A DNA stretch of 64,000 bases from Qipengyuania sp. SS22 (GTDB taxonomy: Bacteria; Pseudomonadota; Alphaproteobacteria; Sphingomonadales; Sphingomonadaceae): positions 372,001 to 436,000 of the forward strand of contig NZ_CP107048.1 of NCBI RefSeq assembly GCF_025736935.1. Reading direction: 5' to 3'. Below are positions 36,491-45,562 of the stretch, one piece after another. The position numbers and the translations under genes were made by a program. The first letter of the stretch is position 1, and every line of letters begins with the position of its first letter. The notes beneath the pieces are model-generated. The model searched no databases. It was not told the origin of the DNA and saw only the letters and a list, made by a program, of their open reading frames with translations.

Positions 36491-39322
36491 ATGAAAATAA
36501 GAACCACGCTGTATGCCGGAGCCGCGATCGCGGCGCTTTCGCTTCCCGGCCTTGCGCAGGCCGGTGAAGTTGCCGGCACCGTATCCGATGCCAGCGATAC
36601 CATCGCGCTGCGCAGCGCGCAGATCCGCATCGTCGAGCTCGACCGGGTCGCGACGTCCGAACGCGACGGTTCGTTCCTGTTCGCAGGTGTCCCGGCGGGC
36701 GAATACACGCTGGAAACCAGCTATGTCGGCGCCGAAACCGTCACCCGCATGGTCAGCGTTCCCGCCACCGGCGCGGTGCGCGTGGATATTCCGATGACCG
36801 GCTTTGGCGATAACGAGATCCTCGTCATCGGCCAGGCCGCCAATTTGTCGAGCGCGCTGTCGCGCAAGAAAGAAGCCGATGGCGTGTCCGACGTGCTGAC
36901 GCGTGATGCAATCGGCCAGTTCCCCGACCAGAACGTCGCCGAAAGCTTGCGCCGGCTGCCCGGCGTCAATGTCCTCAACGACCAGGGCGAAGGCCGCTTC
37001 GTTTCGGTGCGCGGGCTCGCACCCGATCTCGTCTCATCCTCGCTCAACGGCGTGCGCCTGCCGTCGCCCGAAGCGGATGTACGCTCGGTTGCGCTCGATG
37101 TGATCTCCTCCGACATCATCGAATCGATCGAAGTGAAGAAGTCGCTCACTCCCGATATGGACGCCGACACGATCGGCGCCTCGGTCGAGATCGAGACGAC
37201 CAGCGCCTTCGACCGCAAGAAGCGCCTGCTGACCGTCAAGATCGAGGGCAGCTACAACGATTACGCCGATCAGATCAGTCCCAAGGGCAGTCTCGATTTT
37301 GCCACCCGCGTGGGCGACAATTTCGGTATTTCGGGCGGGGTCAGCTATTACAAGCGCACCTTTGAAACCGACAATATCGAGGCCGATGGCTGGGAAGAGG
37401 ACGACGGCGTCATCTATGCCGAGGACCTCGAATATCGCGACTACGACGTCGAACGCGAGCGCATCAGCGCGACGCTGGGCTTCGATGTCCGCGCGGGCGA
37501 CAGCACCGAACTCTATATTCGCGGTGTCTATAGCCAGTTCGACGACCAGGAGAGCCGCCGCCGCCTGGTCTTCGACCTTGGCGATGCGATCGTTTCGGGC
37601 TCGGGCAATACGGTCAACTATAGCGATACCGATCCCGATCCGGACGAGGAAGCCGCGATCACCGTCGAACGCGACATCAAGGACCGCTTCGAAACGCAGA
37701 AGATCCGCTCGCTCGTCTTCGGCGGTGAAAGTGATTGGGGCACATGGTTCGCCAATTATTCGGCCAGCTGGGCGAAATCGAGCGAGCTCGAGAACGGCAG
37801 CCTCGACCCGATCTCGTTCGAACGCGAATATGAGGAAGAGGGCTTCGGCGTGGGGCTGGACGTCAGCAATCCGCGCATCCCGCTCTATACGGCCACCGAT
37901 CCGAGCGGCGACTTCCGCGATCCCGCCGCATACGAACTCAACGACGTGGAATTCGTCACGCTCTCCGATGCGCAGGACGAGGAATGGTCCGCGAAATTCG
38001 ACATCGGCCGCCGCTTTGCCGCCGACAATGGTGAATTCACCGTGCAGATCGGGTTCAAGGGCCGCTGGCGCGACAAGACCTATGACGCGGATGTCGAATT
38101 CTACGAAAACGATGCGATGACGCTGAGCGACGCGCTGGGTGAGGGGCAGACCTATCGCCTGGCCGACATCTCGCCCGTTGCCGGTTTCACCGCCGGGTCG
38201 GACTTCTTCCGCGCGAACTTCGGCGATTTCGAATTGCAGGAGGTGGACAGCGCCTACGACAGCGCGGTCGAGGATTTCGCGGTCGCTGAGGACATCATGG
38301 CGGGCTATCTGCTCGGCCGCTGGGAAAGCGCCGATCTGCGCGTGGTCTATGGCCTGCGTTACGAGCACACCGACAACACGCTGGTGGGCAACAATGTCCT
38401 GCTGGTCGAGGAGGACGGGACGCTGCCCGATGGCTCCATCGCCAGCGATGATACCGTGCTCGTGTCGCCGATCTCGATCGACAAGAGCTACGACCACTGG
38501 CTGCCGAGCCTCAATGTGCGGTACGAAGCGCAGACCGACCTCGTCCTGCGCGCTGGCTTTTTCCGCTCGATCGTGCGTCCCACGCCGTTCCAGCAGGCCC
38601 CGCACTTCGCTGTCGAGGAAGCCGATGACGGCGAGCGCGAAGGCGAATTCGGCAATCCCGCGCTGCTGCCGACCGAGGCATGGAACTTCGATGCCGCGGT
38701 CGAATATTACATGAGCTCGAACGGTGCGCTCTTCGCTTCGGTTTTCTACAAGAGCCTCGACAACTTCATTGTCGATGTGAACACCGATGTCGCGGGCAGT
38801 TTCCGCGGTCTCGCGTTCGATGAAGCGACCATCGCGCGCAATGGCGATAATGCCGATATCTTCGGTATCGAGCTTGGCTTCGCGCAGGTGTTTACCGGCG
38901 CACTCGACGGGGTCGTGGTGCAGGCCAACTACACCTACACCGATGCCGAGGGTACGGTCACCACGCTGGCCAGCGAAGGGCCGCGTTCGATCGCGCTGCC
39001 CGCCACTGCCAAGCATACCGCCAACTTCTCGGTCGGTTACGACAAGGGCCCGATCGATATCCGCCTGTCGGGCACCTACCGCGACAAATATCTCGACGAG
39101 CTGGCCGATACCGCCGACCTCGATCGCTATGTCGACGATCACTTCCAGCTCGACCTGTCGGCCAAGCTGCGGGTCACCGACAACGTCCAGGTGTTCTACG
39201 AATGGGTGAACATCAACAACGCGAAATATCTGGCTTACAACACCTTCGGCAGCCAGCGTAACCTCTATCAATATGAGGAATATAACTGGACCATGAAGGG
39301 TGGCTTGAGGGTGACGTTCTGA
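36491..39322 (+). CDS. TonB-dependent receptor with carboxypeptidase-like N-terminal domain
   Basis: 943 residues. Signal peptide MKIRTTLYAGAAIAALSLPG ending LAQA-G (about residue 24). A carboxypeptidase-regulatory-like beta domain follows (about 26-112, GTVSDASDTIALRSAQIRI and RDGSFLFAGVPAGEYTL), then plug (QNVAESLRRLPGVNVLNDQGEGRFVSVRGL, IIESIEVKKSLTPDMDAD) and barrel ending GGLRVTF. This is the FecA/oar-like sphingomonad type. It is one base apart (TGATG overlap) from a beta-propeller phytase gene, which suggests uptake of phosphate esters or inositol phosphates, or of a metal chelated by phytate. Confidence 0.92.
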   Translation: MKIRTTLYAGAAIAALSLPGLAQAGEVAGTVSDASDTIALRSAQIRIVELDRVATSERDGSFLFAGVPAGEYTLETSYVGAETVTRMVSVPATGAVRVDIPMTGFGDNEILVIGQAANLSSALSRKKEADGVSDVLTRDAIGQFPDQNVAESLRRLPGVNVLNDQGEGRFVSVRGLAPDLVSSSLNGVRLPSPEADVRSVALDVISSDIIESIEVKKSLTPDMDADTIGASVEIETTSAFDRKKRLLTVKIEGSYNDYADQISPKGSLDFATRVGDNFGISGGVSYYKRTFETDNIEADGWEEDDGVIYAEDLEYRDYDVERERISATLGFDVRAGDSTELYIRGVYSQFDDQESRRRLVFDLGDAIVSGSGNTVNYSDTDPDPDEEAAITVERDIKDRFETQKIRSLVFGGESDWGTWFANYSASWAKSSELENGSLDPISFEREYEEEGFGVGLDVSNPRIPLYTATDPSGDFRDPAAYELNDVEFVTLSDAQDEEWSAKFDIGRRFAADNGEFTVQIGFKGRWRDKTYDADVEFYENDAMTLSDALGEGQTYRLADISPVAGFTAGSDFFRANFGDFELQEVDSAYDSAVEDFAVAEDIMAGYLLGRWESADLRVVYGLRYEHTDNTLVGNNVLLVEEDGTLPDGSIASDDTVLVSPISIDKSYDHWLPSLNVRYEAQTDLVLRAGFFRSIVRPTPFQQAPHFAVEEADDGEREGEFGNPALLPTEAWNFDAAVEYYMSSNGALFASVFYKSLDNFIVDVNTDVAGSFRGLAFDEATIARNGDNADIFGIELGFAQVFTGALDGVVVQANYTYTDAEGTVTTLASEGPRSIALPATAKHTANFSVGYDKGPIDIRLSGTYRDKYLDELADTADLDRYVDDHFQLDLSAKLRVTDNVQVFYEWVNINNAKYLAYNTFGSQRNLYQYEEYNWTMKGGLRVTF

Positions 39323-40344
39323 TGCGCGGTGAATTCCAGATTTTCGCACTCGCCAGCCTCGGCATCGCCGCTGCCTGCACGACGGTCCCGGCCGCCGGCG
39401 ACCCCGCCGTGCCGGTCTTCGCAGTGGCGGAGACCGTGCCGGTGGTGACAACCAATGAAGACGCCGCCGACGATCCGGCGATCTGGCGCAATGCGGCATC
39501 GCCCGCCGACAGCCTGATCGTCGCGACCGACAAGAAAGCGGGGCTCTATGTCTATGGCCTCGACGGCAAGGTGAAGAGCTTCAGCGAACACCCCGCGCTC
39601 AACAATGTCGACCTCGTCGACATGGGCGAGGCGGGCGTGATCGTCTTTGCCAGCGATCGCACCGATCTCGCCAGTGCCAAGGTCGTGCTTTATCGCCTCG
39701 ACACTGCGAAGGGCGCGCTCACCGAACTCGCCCGCCTGGCAACGGGGCCGGGCGAAGCCTACGGCATCTGCGGCACGCGCCGCGATGACAAGCTGGTGGT
39801 CTATACCGCGCCCAAGAGCGGGCGGATCGGGGAATGGGAAATCGCGCTGGGCGATACCCCCCGCGCGCGCGAACTGCGCACCATGCAGGTCCCCTCGCAG
39901 CCCGAAGGCTGCGCGGTCGATCATCGCAACGGCACGCTCTATATCGGCGAGGAAGCGGGCGGCATCTGGCGCTTCGCCCCCGGCGCGGCGACGGGCGAGC
40001 TGGTCGCCGCGGTCGATGGGCGCAAGCTTGTCGCCGATCTCGAGGGGCTGGCCTTGGTGCCCGAGGGCAGCACTGGCGGCTGGCTCTATGCCTCGAGCCA
40101 GGGCGACAACACCTACATGCGCTACGCGCTGCCCGGGGTGACCCCCGCAGGGCGGTTCCGGATTGCCGAAGGCCAGTTCGGCAGCACCGAGGAAACCGAC
40201 GGGATCGAAGCCATGCGCGGCGATTTCGGCCCGGGCTTCCCCGGCGGCCTGTTTATCGCGCAGGACGGGATCAACGACGGCAAGGCGCAGAATTTCAAGC
40301 TGGTCCCGCTGGGCACGATCGAGGACGCGCTGGCGGCGGAGTAG
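39322..40344 (+). CDS. Beta-propeller phytase (3-phytase)
   Basis: 340 residues. N-terminal secretion signal with a possible lipobox IAAAC (Cys19). The six-bladed propeller phytase pattern is clear: DDPAIWRNAASPADSLIVATDKK, a LYVYGLDGK blade, the NNVDL calcium site, EAYGICG, QPEGCAVDHRNGTLYIGEE and the ETDGIEAM / DGINDG blades. The enzyme hydrolyses phytate in a calcium-dependent way, here probably in the periplasm or attached to the outer membrane. Its start overlaps the stop of the TonB receptor gene, so the two are made together. Confidence 0.92.
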   Translation: MRGEFQIFALASLGIAAACTTVPAAGDPAVPVFAVAETVPVVTTNEDAADDPAIWRNAASPADSLIVATDKKAGLYVYGLDGKVKSFSEHPALNNVDLVDMGEAGVIVFASDRTDLASAKVVLYRLDTAKGALTELARLATGPGEAYGICGTRRDDKLVVYTAPKSGRIGEWEIALGDTPRARELRTMQVPSQPEGCAVDHRNGTLYIGEEAGGIWRFAPGAATGELVAAVDGRKLVADLEGLALVPEGSTGGWLYASSQGDNTYMRYALPGVTPAGRFRIAEGQFGSTEETDGIEAMRGDFGPGFPGGLFIAQDGINDGKAQNFKLVPLGTIEDALAAE

Positions 40345-40349
40345 GGCGC

Positions 40350-41279
40350 CTAGGCGTCCTTCTGTACCCGTTTGCGCATCATGCCTTCCTGCGCGACGCT
40401 GGCAACCAGCTCGCCATGGCGGTTGAAAATGCGGCCGCGGTTGAACCCGCGGCCGCCACCGCTCCACGGCGCGTCGGTGGCATAGAGCAGCCATTCATCC
40501 GCTCGTGCGGGGCGATGGAACCAGATCGCATGGTCGAGGCTGGCGCCGACCAGCTCGCCGCGCATCCACGACAGCCCGTGCGGTAGCGCGCTGGTGCCCA
40601 GCAGCGTGTAATCGCTGGCATAGGCGATCACTGCGCGATGCAGCGCCGCATCCTGTTCGATCGGGGGCAGCGGCGCGGCGGTACGGAACCAGCTGTGCGC
40701 GCGCGGTTCGCGTGGTTCGCTGTTCATCCAGTGCAGACGGTCGACCGTGCGCATGTCGATCGGACGCGGGCGCAGGACGAGGTTGCGCTGCTGCTCGGTC
40801 ATGCGGTCGCCCGCGCGCTCGACCATCTTGTGGCGCATTTCCATATCGCTTTTCAGCTCTTCGGGCGGAGCGACATCGGGCATGGTGACATCGTCATGCG
40901 CCAGCCCGTCCTCGGGCCGCTGGAAACTGGCGGTGAGGTTGAGGATCGGGCGCGACGCTCCGTTATCGTCGGGCTGGCTTGCGACCACGCGGCGGTTGGC
41001 GAAGCTGCGCCCGTCGAAGTCGCGCGCGGTGTTGTAGGCGATATCGACGCCTTCCTTGCCGCCGCGCAGGAAATAGGCGTGGAGCGAGTGTGCCTCGAGC
41101 CCCTCGGGCGCGGTCGCCTGTGCCGCTTGCAGCGCCTGCGCAATGACCTGGCCCCCGAATACGCGGCCCACGCCATCGGGCTGTTTGAGGCCGCTAAAGG
41201 CGTCCTCGGCATCGCGGGAAACGGTCAGCAGGCGGATAAAGGCTGCGACGAGCTCTTCTGGTGTCTTTTCAATGCTCAC
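40350..41279 (-). CDS. tesB: Acyl-CoA thioesterase II
   Basis: 309 residues with a double hot-dog arrangement: an N-terminal half with RVFGGQVIAQALQAA and LHAYFLRGG, and a C-terminal half with LGTSALPHG and DHAIWFHRPARADEWLLY. It hydrolyses medium/long-chain acyl-CoA to free acid and CoA in the cytoplasm. Convergent with the phytase gene with a five-base gap. Confidence 0.94.
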   Translation of the reverse strand: MSIEKTPEELVAAFIRLLTVSRDAEDAFSGLKQPDGVGRVFGGQVIAQALQAAQATAPEGLEAHSLHAYFLRGGKEGVDIAYNTARDFDGRSFANRRVVASQPDDNGASRPILNLTASFQRPEDGLAHDDVTMPDVAPPEELKSDMEMRHKMVERAGDRMTEQQRNLVLRPRPIDMRTVDRLHWMNSEPREPRAHSWFRTAAPLPPIEQDAALHRAVIAYASDYTLLGTSALPHGLSWMRGELVGASLDHAIWFHRPARADEWLLYATDAPWSGGGRGFNRGRIFNRHGELVASVAQEGMMRKRVQKDA

Positions 41280-41311
41280 GCCCAGCGGTTTGCGGGTGCT
41301 TTACGTTTGCG

Positions 41312-42337
41312 TCAAGCGTCTCGCGCGCGCAATTGTCGGAAAGCGTAGGCTACCAGTCCGATGCTGATGAAAAGCTCGCGATATTCGGAGCTGTCGAAGA
41401 TCATTAGCATGGTGTGCCCGAAGGCGAGCATGAATAGCTGGCCCGCTGCGACCCACACCGCCAGGGTGCTCCACAGCACCGTGCCCTGCCGCGTGACGCT
41501 GCTGCGCGCAAAAGCAATGCAGACGCCGAGACCGGTCCAAAACGCAGCCTGCACCGGCAGAAGCGTCCAGTGACTGTAAGTGAACACGAGCATCGGCGCG
41601 GAGACCGCGGCTACCGTGCGGTCGGGCAGGAAGGGCGCCAGCACACGGATCAGCGGCCAGCGTGCCACTTCGCTCTCGCGCAGCAGGGGGAGTAGCATGA
41701 GGAAGATGCCGGTGCCCGAATACAGCGCCAGTTCGGTAATGTCGGTGTGGAAATTGTGCAGGTTAAACTCGCCCTGCCAATTCCGCGCGGCAACCGCTTC
41801 GGGCGTGTCGAACCCGATTTGGCGCTGGAACCAGCTGACCTCCTCAAGCGCCATCAGTGCGAACAGCGCGGCGAAGCTCCCTGCGATCACTACCGGGACC
41901 CAGCGCGGACCATGCGCGGGGGCATGGCGCAGGACTGAGCGCAGGCGCAGCGCCATCAATCCGGAGGCGCCGAACAGCAATAGGGCGGACAGCCATTCAA
42001 TCGCGCTGTCCTCTGCCCCGACGCGGGCAAAGGCGGCAGGGCTTATCCCGAGCAGGACCTCACCAGCGACCGAAAGCAGCATGATCGACCAGGCCAGCGC
42101 CAATGCGCCGCCGCCTATCCGCTCGCTGCGTACGCACGCTTTGGCCAGCGCCGCGACGAGCAAAAAGCTCAAACCCGCAGTAAGCAGCCTGCGCGACCAG
42201 TGCCAGCCATCGTGCACGGGCACTTCCTCGCGGGCAAAATGCCAGCCGAACATGCTTTGCTCGTAAGCGGTCATGCCGACCATGAAGCCAAGCCAGAGGA
42301 TTGCGCTGGTAAGGATGAACCCCTGCGAGCGGGTCAT
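41312..42337 (-). CDS. Polytopic membrane protein of the GNAT-cupin operon
   Basis: 341 residues with about eight or nine membrane segments. A conserved-looking amphipathic middle (EEVSWFQRQIGFDTPEAVAARNWQGEFNLHNFHTDITE) rich in Glu, Trp and His sits between membrane segments and may be a functional site. The ATG at 42337 overlaps the stop of the upstream GNAT gene (ATGA). I do not recognise the family. Position as fourth gene of a coupled operon implies a shared envelope-related job. Confidence 0.75.
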   Translation of the reverse strand: MTRSQGFILTSAILWLGFMVGMTAYEQSMFGWHFAREEVPVHDGWHWSRRLLTAGLSFLLVAALAKACVRSERIGGGALALAWSIMLLSVAGEVLLGISPAAFARVGAEDSAIEWLSALLLFGASGLMALRLRSVLRHAPAHGPRWVPVVIAGSFAALFALMALEEVSWFQRQIGFDTPEAVAARNWQGEFNLHNFHTDITELALYSGTGIFLMLLPLLRESEVARWPLIRVLAPFLPDRTVAAVSAPMLVFTYSHWTLLPVQAAFWTGLGVCIAFARSSVTRQGTVLWSTLAVWVAAGQLFMLAFGHTMLMIFDSSEYRELFISIGLVAYAFRQLRARDA

Positions 42338-43371
42338 GCCGCACGCTCCCACCACGGAGACAGCAGCCGAGACAGCAGCGCGCCGCGGACGAACAGCAGA
42401 TCGACCAACTCGGGCCCCGGCTGCGCACCCATTTCGCTCTTGTATCCGGCGTCGCCCAGCCCCCAGCTGATGCGCGTGACCCCCTGCCCGGCGGCGCGGG
42501 CGAAGTCGTCATACAACAGGACGCGTCCGGGACCGAACTGGGTGAAGCGCTGGTCGTAATTGTTGGCGATGTAATAGCGGACATCGCCCGCCTGAATTCC
42601 GAAAGTGAAGGCTGCGGGAGTGTCGCCGAGCCACATCAGGCTGCCGAACAGCATCGCCGCGAGCCGGGGGTCCGCGCATAGCGCCTCCCAATAGCCTCGC
42701 ATTGCTGGGTCGCGGAACTTCGTGTCGCCGCCATGGTCGAGCTTGCCGAGCCAACTTGCCGCCTCGACCTGCGCCATCGCGTCGCGCTGTGCGGGGGTCC
42801 AGTCGGTCCCGGCGAAGAACTCCACGCGCAGCGGTCCGCTCTCTTCTTCGAGCCTGCGCTTGCGCCACCGGTTCTTGCGCTGGGTCTTCGTCGATGGCCA
42901 ATCGCCTTGCGCACCAAGCGCCGCCAGATCCAGTTCGAAGACCCGTCCGAGTGGACGCGAGAGAATGTGCCAACCTGCCGTGCGAGCAGCAGCGCGCAGC
43001 GTTTCCAGAACCGGGTCGTCGGCCTCCACTGGTCCCAGCCGCCAGATGCGGCCCAGCCGGCCGCGATGATCGTCCAGCGCTTCGGCGAGCGGCGCGACCT
43101 GTGCATCGCGTGCCATGACGACTCCGCGGAACGGCCAATATCCCCCAGCGACTTCGCGCAGGGTGAAGAGGCCTTTGCGGCGTTCGGTCAGCGCCAGTCC
43201 GGCAATGGGCGCATTGTGATCGTCGGTGAGCAGGAAGCGATCGGGGGAAGGCGTGGCAGCGTCGAACCATGCGGCGCGCAGGAAGCTGCGGTGCGCCGGG
43301 CCCCGCTCGGCCAGAGCGTTGAATAGCGCGTTGTCATGAGTGCGCAGATCGCCGGGCGCCATCCTCCCCAT
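42334..43371 (-). CDS. GNAT/FemAB-like acyl- or aminoacyl-transferase (second of the operon)
   Basis: 345 residues from ATG 43371 (alternatives at 43422 and 43362). The C-terminal half has the pattern of the BioF2-like/acetyltransferase_6 GNAT domain seen in CelD and FemAB proteins: KTQRKNRWRKRRLEEESGPLRVEFF, EAASWLGKLDHGGD, and YYIANNYDQRFTQFGPGRVLLYD. Such proteins transfer acyl or aminoacyl groups to envelope glycans, lipids or peptides. Paired with a second GNAT two genes upstream and with a JmjC-like cupin between them. Confidence 0.8.
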   Translation of the reverse strand: MGRMAPGDLRTHDNALFNALAERGPAHRSFLRAAWFDAATPSPDRFLLTDDHNAPIAGLALTERRKGLFTLREVAGGYWPFRGVVMARDAQVAPLAEALDDHRGRLGRIWRLGPVEADDPVLETLRAAARTAGWHILSRPLGRVFELDLAALGAQGDWPSTKTQRKNRWRKRRLEEESGPLRVEFFAGTDWTPAQRDAMAQVEAASWLGKLDHGGDTKFRDPAMRGYWEALCADPRLAAMLFGSLMWLGDTPAAFTFGIQAGDVRYYIANNYDQRFTQFGPGRVLLYDDFARAAGQGVTRISWGLGDAGYKSEMGAQPGPELVDLLFVRGALLSRLLSPWWERAA

Positions 43372-43378
43372 CGATTGC

Positions 43379-44257
43379 TTATCCCGGGGTCCCGAAAGCT
43401 TTGCGCCAGGCGCGGTAGGCAAGAGATTTGGCGCTATTCCGGGCCGGCCAGCGCCGGGGCGGGGCGGGGGTGAAGCCGAGCTTGCGTATCAGTCCGTTGA
43501 AGCACCGCGCGCCAGCTTCGGCATAGCTCCATTCGCTGCGCCAGGTGATCGAGAGCGAGAGCGAGGGTCCCGAACCGTTGCGGACGAAATGCGGGGCCAT
43601 TACCGGGACGTAGACGGCTTCGCCCGGTTCGATGGCGATCGCCGTTCCGCCGGATCGCAAACCTTCATGCCAGGGCAATTCGCGCGGTCCGCCGAGGTGA
43701 TAGCTTTCATGCACTATGTCGGGTGCGTAGCGCGTGTCCCCCGCGGGGAACTGCGTCATCACCTTCGCGCCCTTCAGCTGCAGCAGGATGTTATGCTCGG
43801 GGTCGAAATGATAGGGCGTGACGGCGTTCGGGCTCGAAATGAAAATGAACCCCTGCGGTGTCAGCATTTTGCCGGTGGCGGATTCGATCGACGGCCGCAA
43901 TTCCTCGAGCAGCGCCATCAGCAAGACTTCGTAGGCAGGGACCTGCTCGATATTCTTGAGCACAGCCCAGCTGTTGCTGGTGGCGATATGCCGGATCGTC
44001 TCGCCAATCGTCATGCCATTGGTACCGGGTTTGCCGTCGATCCCGATCGGCAAGTCCCCGCGATTGTACTCGACCGATGCGGCGGGCAGGTCTTCGCCCA
44101 ACTGCGCAAGCCGGTCGAGCGACAGGCGCGCGTCGGCGTCCAGCCGGTGGCGCAGGACATGCGGCGTCTCGGGATAGCCGTGGGCGAAGGCGGTCAGGGA
44201 CTGTTGCGGAAAGACGCGGAGCGCTGCGGCGGAGAGGGCGGGATCGTGTCTGGTCAC
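43379..44257 (-). CDS. JmjC/cupin_8-like Fe(II)/2-oxoglutarate dioxygenase-type protein
   Basis: 292 residues. The cupin core has an intact facial triad, His150 and Asp152 in YHFDPEHN and His223 in APHFVRNG, with Lys162/Lys165 in LKGAK available for 2-oxoglutarate. The fold pattern resembles cupin_8/JmjC hydroxylases that modify amino-acid side chains. The N-terminal ~130 residues show no extra domain. The start overlaps the stop of the first GNAT gene by four bases and the stop is eight bases before the second GNAT start, so it is embedded in a four-gene operon. Confidence 0.85.
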   Translation of the reverse strand: MTRHDPALSAAALRVFPQQSLTAFAHGYPETPHVLRHRLDADARLSLDRLAQLGEDLPAASVEYNRGDLPIGIDGKPGTNGMTIGETIRHIATSNSWAVLKNIEQVPAYEVLLMALLEELRPSIESATGKMLTPQGFIFISSPNAVTPYHFDPEHNILLQLKGAKVMTQFPAGDTRYAPDIVHESYHLGGPRELPWHEGLRSGGTAIAIEPGEAVYVPVMAPHFVRNGSGPSLSLSITWRSEWSYAEAGARCFNGLIRKLGFTPAPPRRWPARNSAKSLAYRAWRKAFGTPG

Positions 44258-45429
44258 TGCCTTTTCCTCGTGCGGTAGAGCTCGATAGCCGTCAGCATGG
44301 CCCCGATCCCGCGGCGGAGACGCCCGCCGATGGGGATGGTGAGCATCGCGATTTCGCGGCGGTCAGGCCAAATCTGTCCGATCATCGGATGGTTCGGTGC
44401 TGCGCAACTGTCGGACAGCGTAACACGTTTGCATTCCAGTATGGCGAGGTTTTCGACCTGCAACAGCATTCCCGGCGATAGCTTTGACAGGCTTTCGTCA
44501 TAGGCCGTCTTGAAGCCGAAGGCATGAGGGGGGCTCACGAAGCTGGTCAGCATGGCCACCGGGCGTCCATCGAGATGGAAGGCGAGCCGTTCGAGTTTGC
44601 CCAGCTGCGCGGCTTCGGTCAGGCTTGCGCGGAACAACGCTTCGGTCGCGGGCGAGCTGGCCATGGCGGAACCCTGTTCCCCCTTCCAGCCAGCGCGTTC
44701 GAGTGCAAGGAATTCGTCGATCCACTGATCGAGACCGGCTTCGTCGGTCTGGCGGGAAAAGACGAATTGCCCCGATTCTTCCAGGCGGCGGCGCTTGCGC
44801 TGCAATTCCTTGCGCCGTTTCCTGTCGAGCGCGGTCCTGAGATGCTCCTGCGGCGTCGGCCCGGACCGCAGGGCGGCGCGTTCCACGCTCTGGACGACGC
44901 TCAGCTTGCGGCCAGTGGCGGCGGAAATGTCCTGCAGCGCAGCGTATGTGGCGCCGTCGGTTGGAATGTGTGTCAGATGCAGGAAAACACTGGTGCCCGC
45001 ATGGCCATCGCACCAGTCGAGCAAATTTTTCCAGAATGGGCGCGCATAGCCTTCCTTGACCAGCGGTTCGCCGCAGAACGCATTGGCGTGTACCCAATTG
45101 GCAAGGTGCGGCAGCGGCTGCCCGTGATAGTCCCTGTCGCGCATCAGCGGCATCAGCCCGACCAGTTCGCCATCGGACACATGGCAGGCCAGCAATATGC
45201 TTCCATCAGGATCGAAGTGGCGCAGCGAATGCGCCAGAAACCATTCTTCGGCAAAGGGGTTGGGGGTGGCGCAATTGGTCGCGAGCCGACGCCATTGTTC
45301 GGCGAAGCCGGGGTCGACTGCTTTCCTCCACGGGAGGACCGAAAACCCTTCCGTCAGGACTGCGTCTGCGGAGTGATCGCGAGCGCGATCGGACCATGCC
45401 CTGGTCGTAAGATCGTCAATATACGTCAC
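44254..45429 (-). CDS. GNAT/CelD-like acyltransferase (first of the operon)
   Basis: 391 residues with a BioF2-like (acetyltransferase_6) GNAT domain: LDRKRRKELQRKRRRLEESG, FLALERAGWKGEQGSAM, LDGRPVAMLTSFVSPPHAFGFKTAYDESLSKLSPGMLLQVENL. This is the CelD/FemAB-like group seen in envelope polysaccharide or peptide modification loci. It leads a four-gene minus-strand operon with a cupin, a second GNAT and a membrane protein. The acyl donor and acceptor are unknown. A divergent or read-through promoter must lie in 45430-45510. Confidence 0.85.
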   Translation of the reverse strand: MTYIDDLTTRAWSDRARDHSADAVLTEGFSVLPWRKAVDPGFAEQWRRLATNCATPNPFAEEWFLAHSLRHFDPDGSILLACHVSDGELVGLMPLMRDRDYHGQPLPHLANWVHANAFCGEPLVKEGYARPFWKNLLDWCDGHAGTSVFLHLTHIPTDGATYAALQDISAATGRKLSVVQSVERAALRSGPTPQEHLRTALDRKRRKELQRKRRRLEESGQFVFSRQTDEAGLDQWIDEFLALERAGWKGEQGSAMASSPATEALFRASLTEAAQLGKLERLAFHLDGRPVAMLTSFVSPPHAFGFKTAYDESLSKLSPGMLLQVENLAILECKRVTLSDSCAAPNHPMIGQIWPDRREIAMLTIPIGGRLRRGIGAMLTAIELYRTRKRQ

Positions 45430-45510
45430 TCAGCCCTCCTTTCGGGCCGCAGCTTAGGGCCGAGGCGCTTAAACTCGGTTAACGCGCTGAAAAGGAACGC
45501 GTCAAATGAG

Positions 45511-45544
45511 AAGGGCGGCGGCACCTGGTGATGCCGCCGCCCTT
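45511..45544 (-). terminator. Terminator after hppA
   Basis: Perfect 13-bp stem AAGGGCGGCGGCA / TGCCGCCGCCCTT with an 8-base loop, followed on the minus strand by TCTCATTT. It begins 18 bases past the hppA stop. Confidence 0.85.
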
Positions 45545-45562
45545 ACTTCGATTCGATCGGGA

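Noticed and set aside
37034..39499. Long minus-strand frame opposite the TonB receptor at 36491
   Set aside because: Antisense artefact: no plausible start or domain, and the plus strand encodes a complete receptor.
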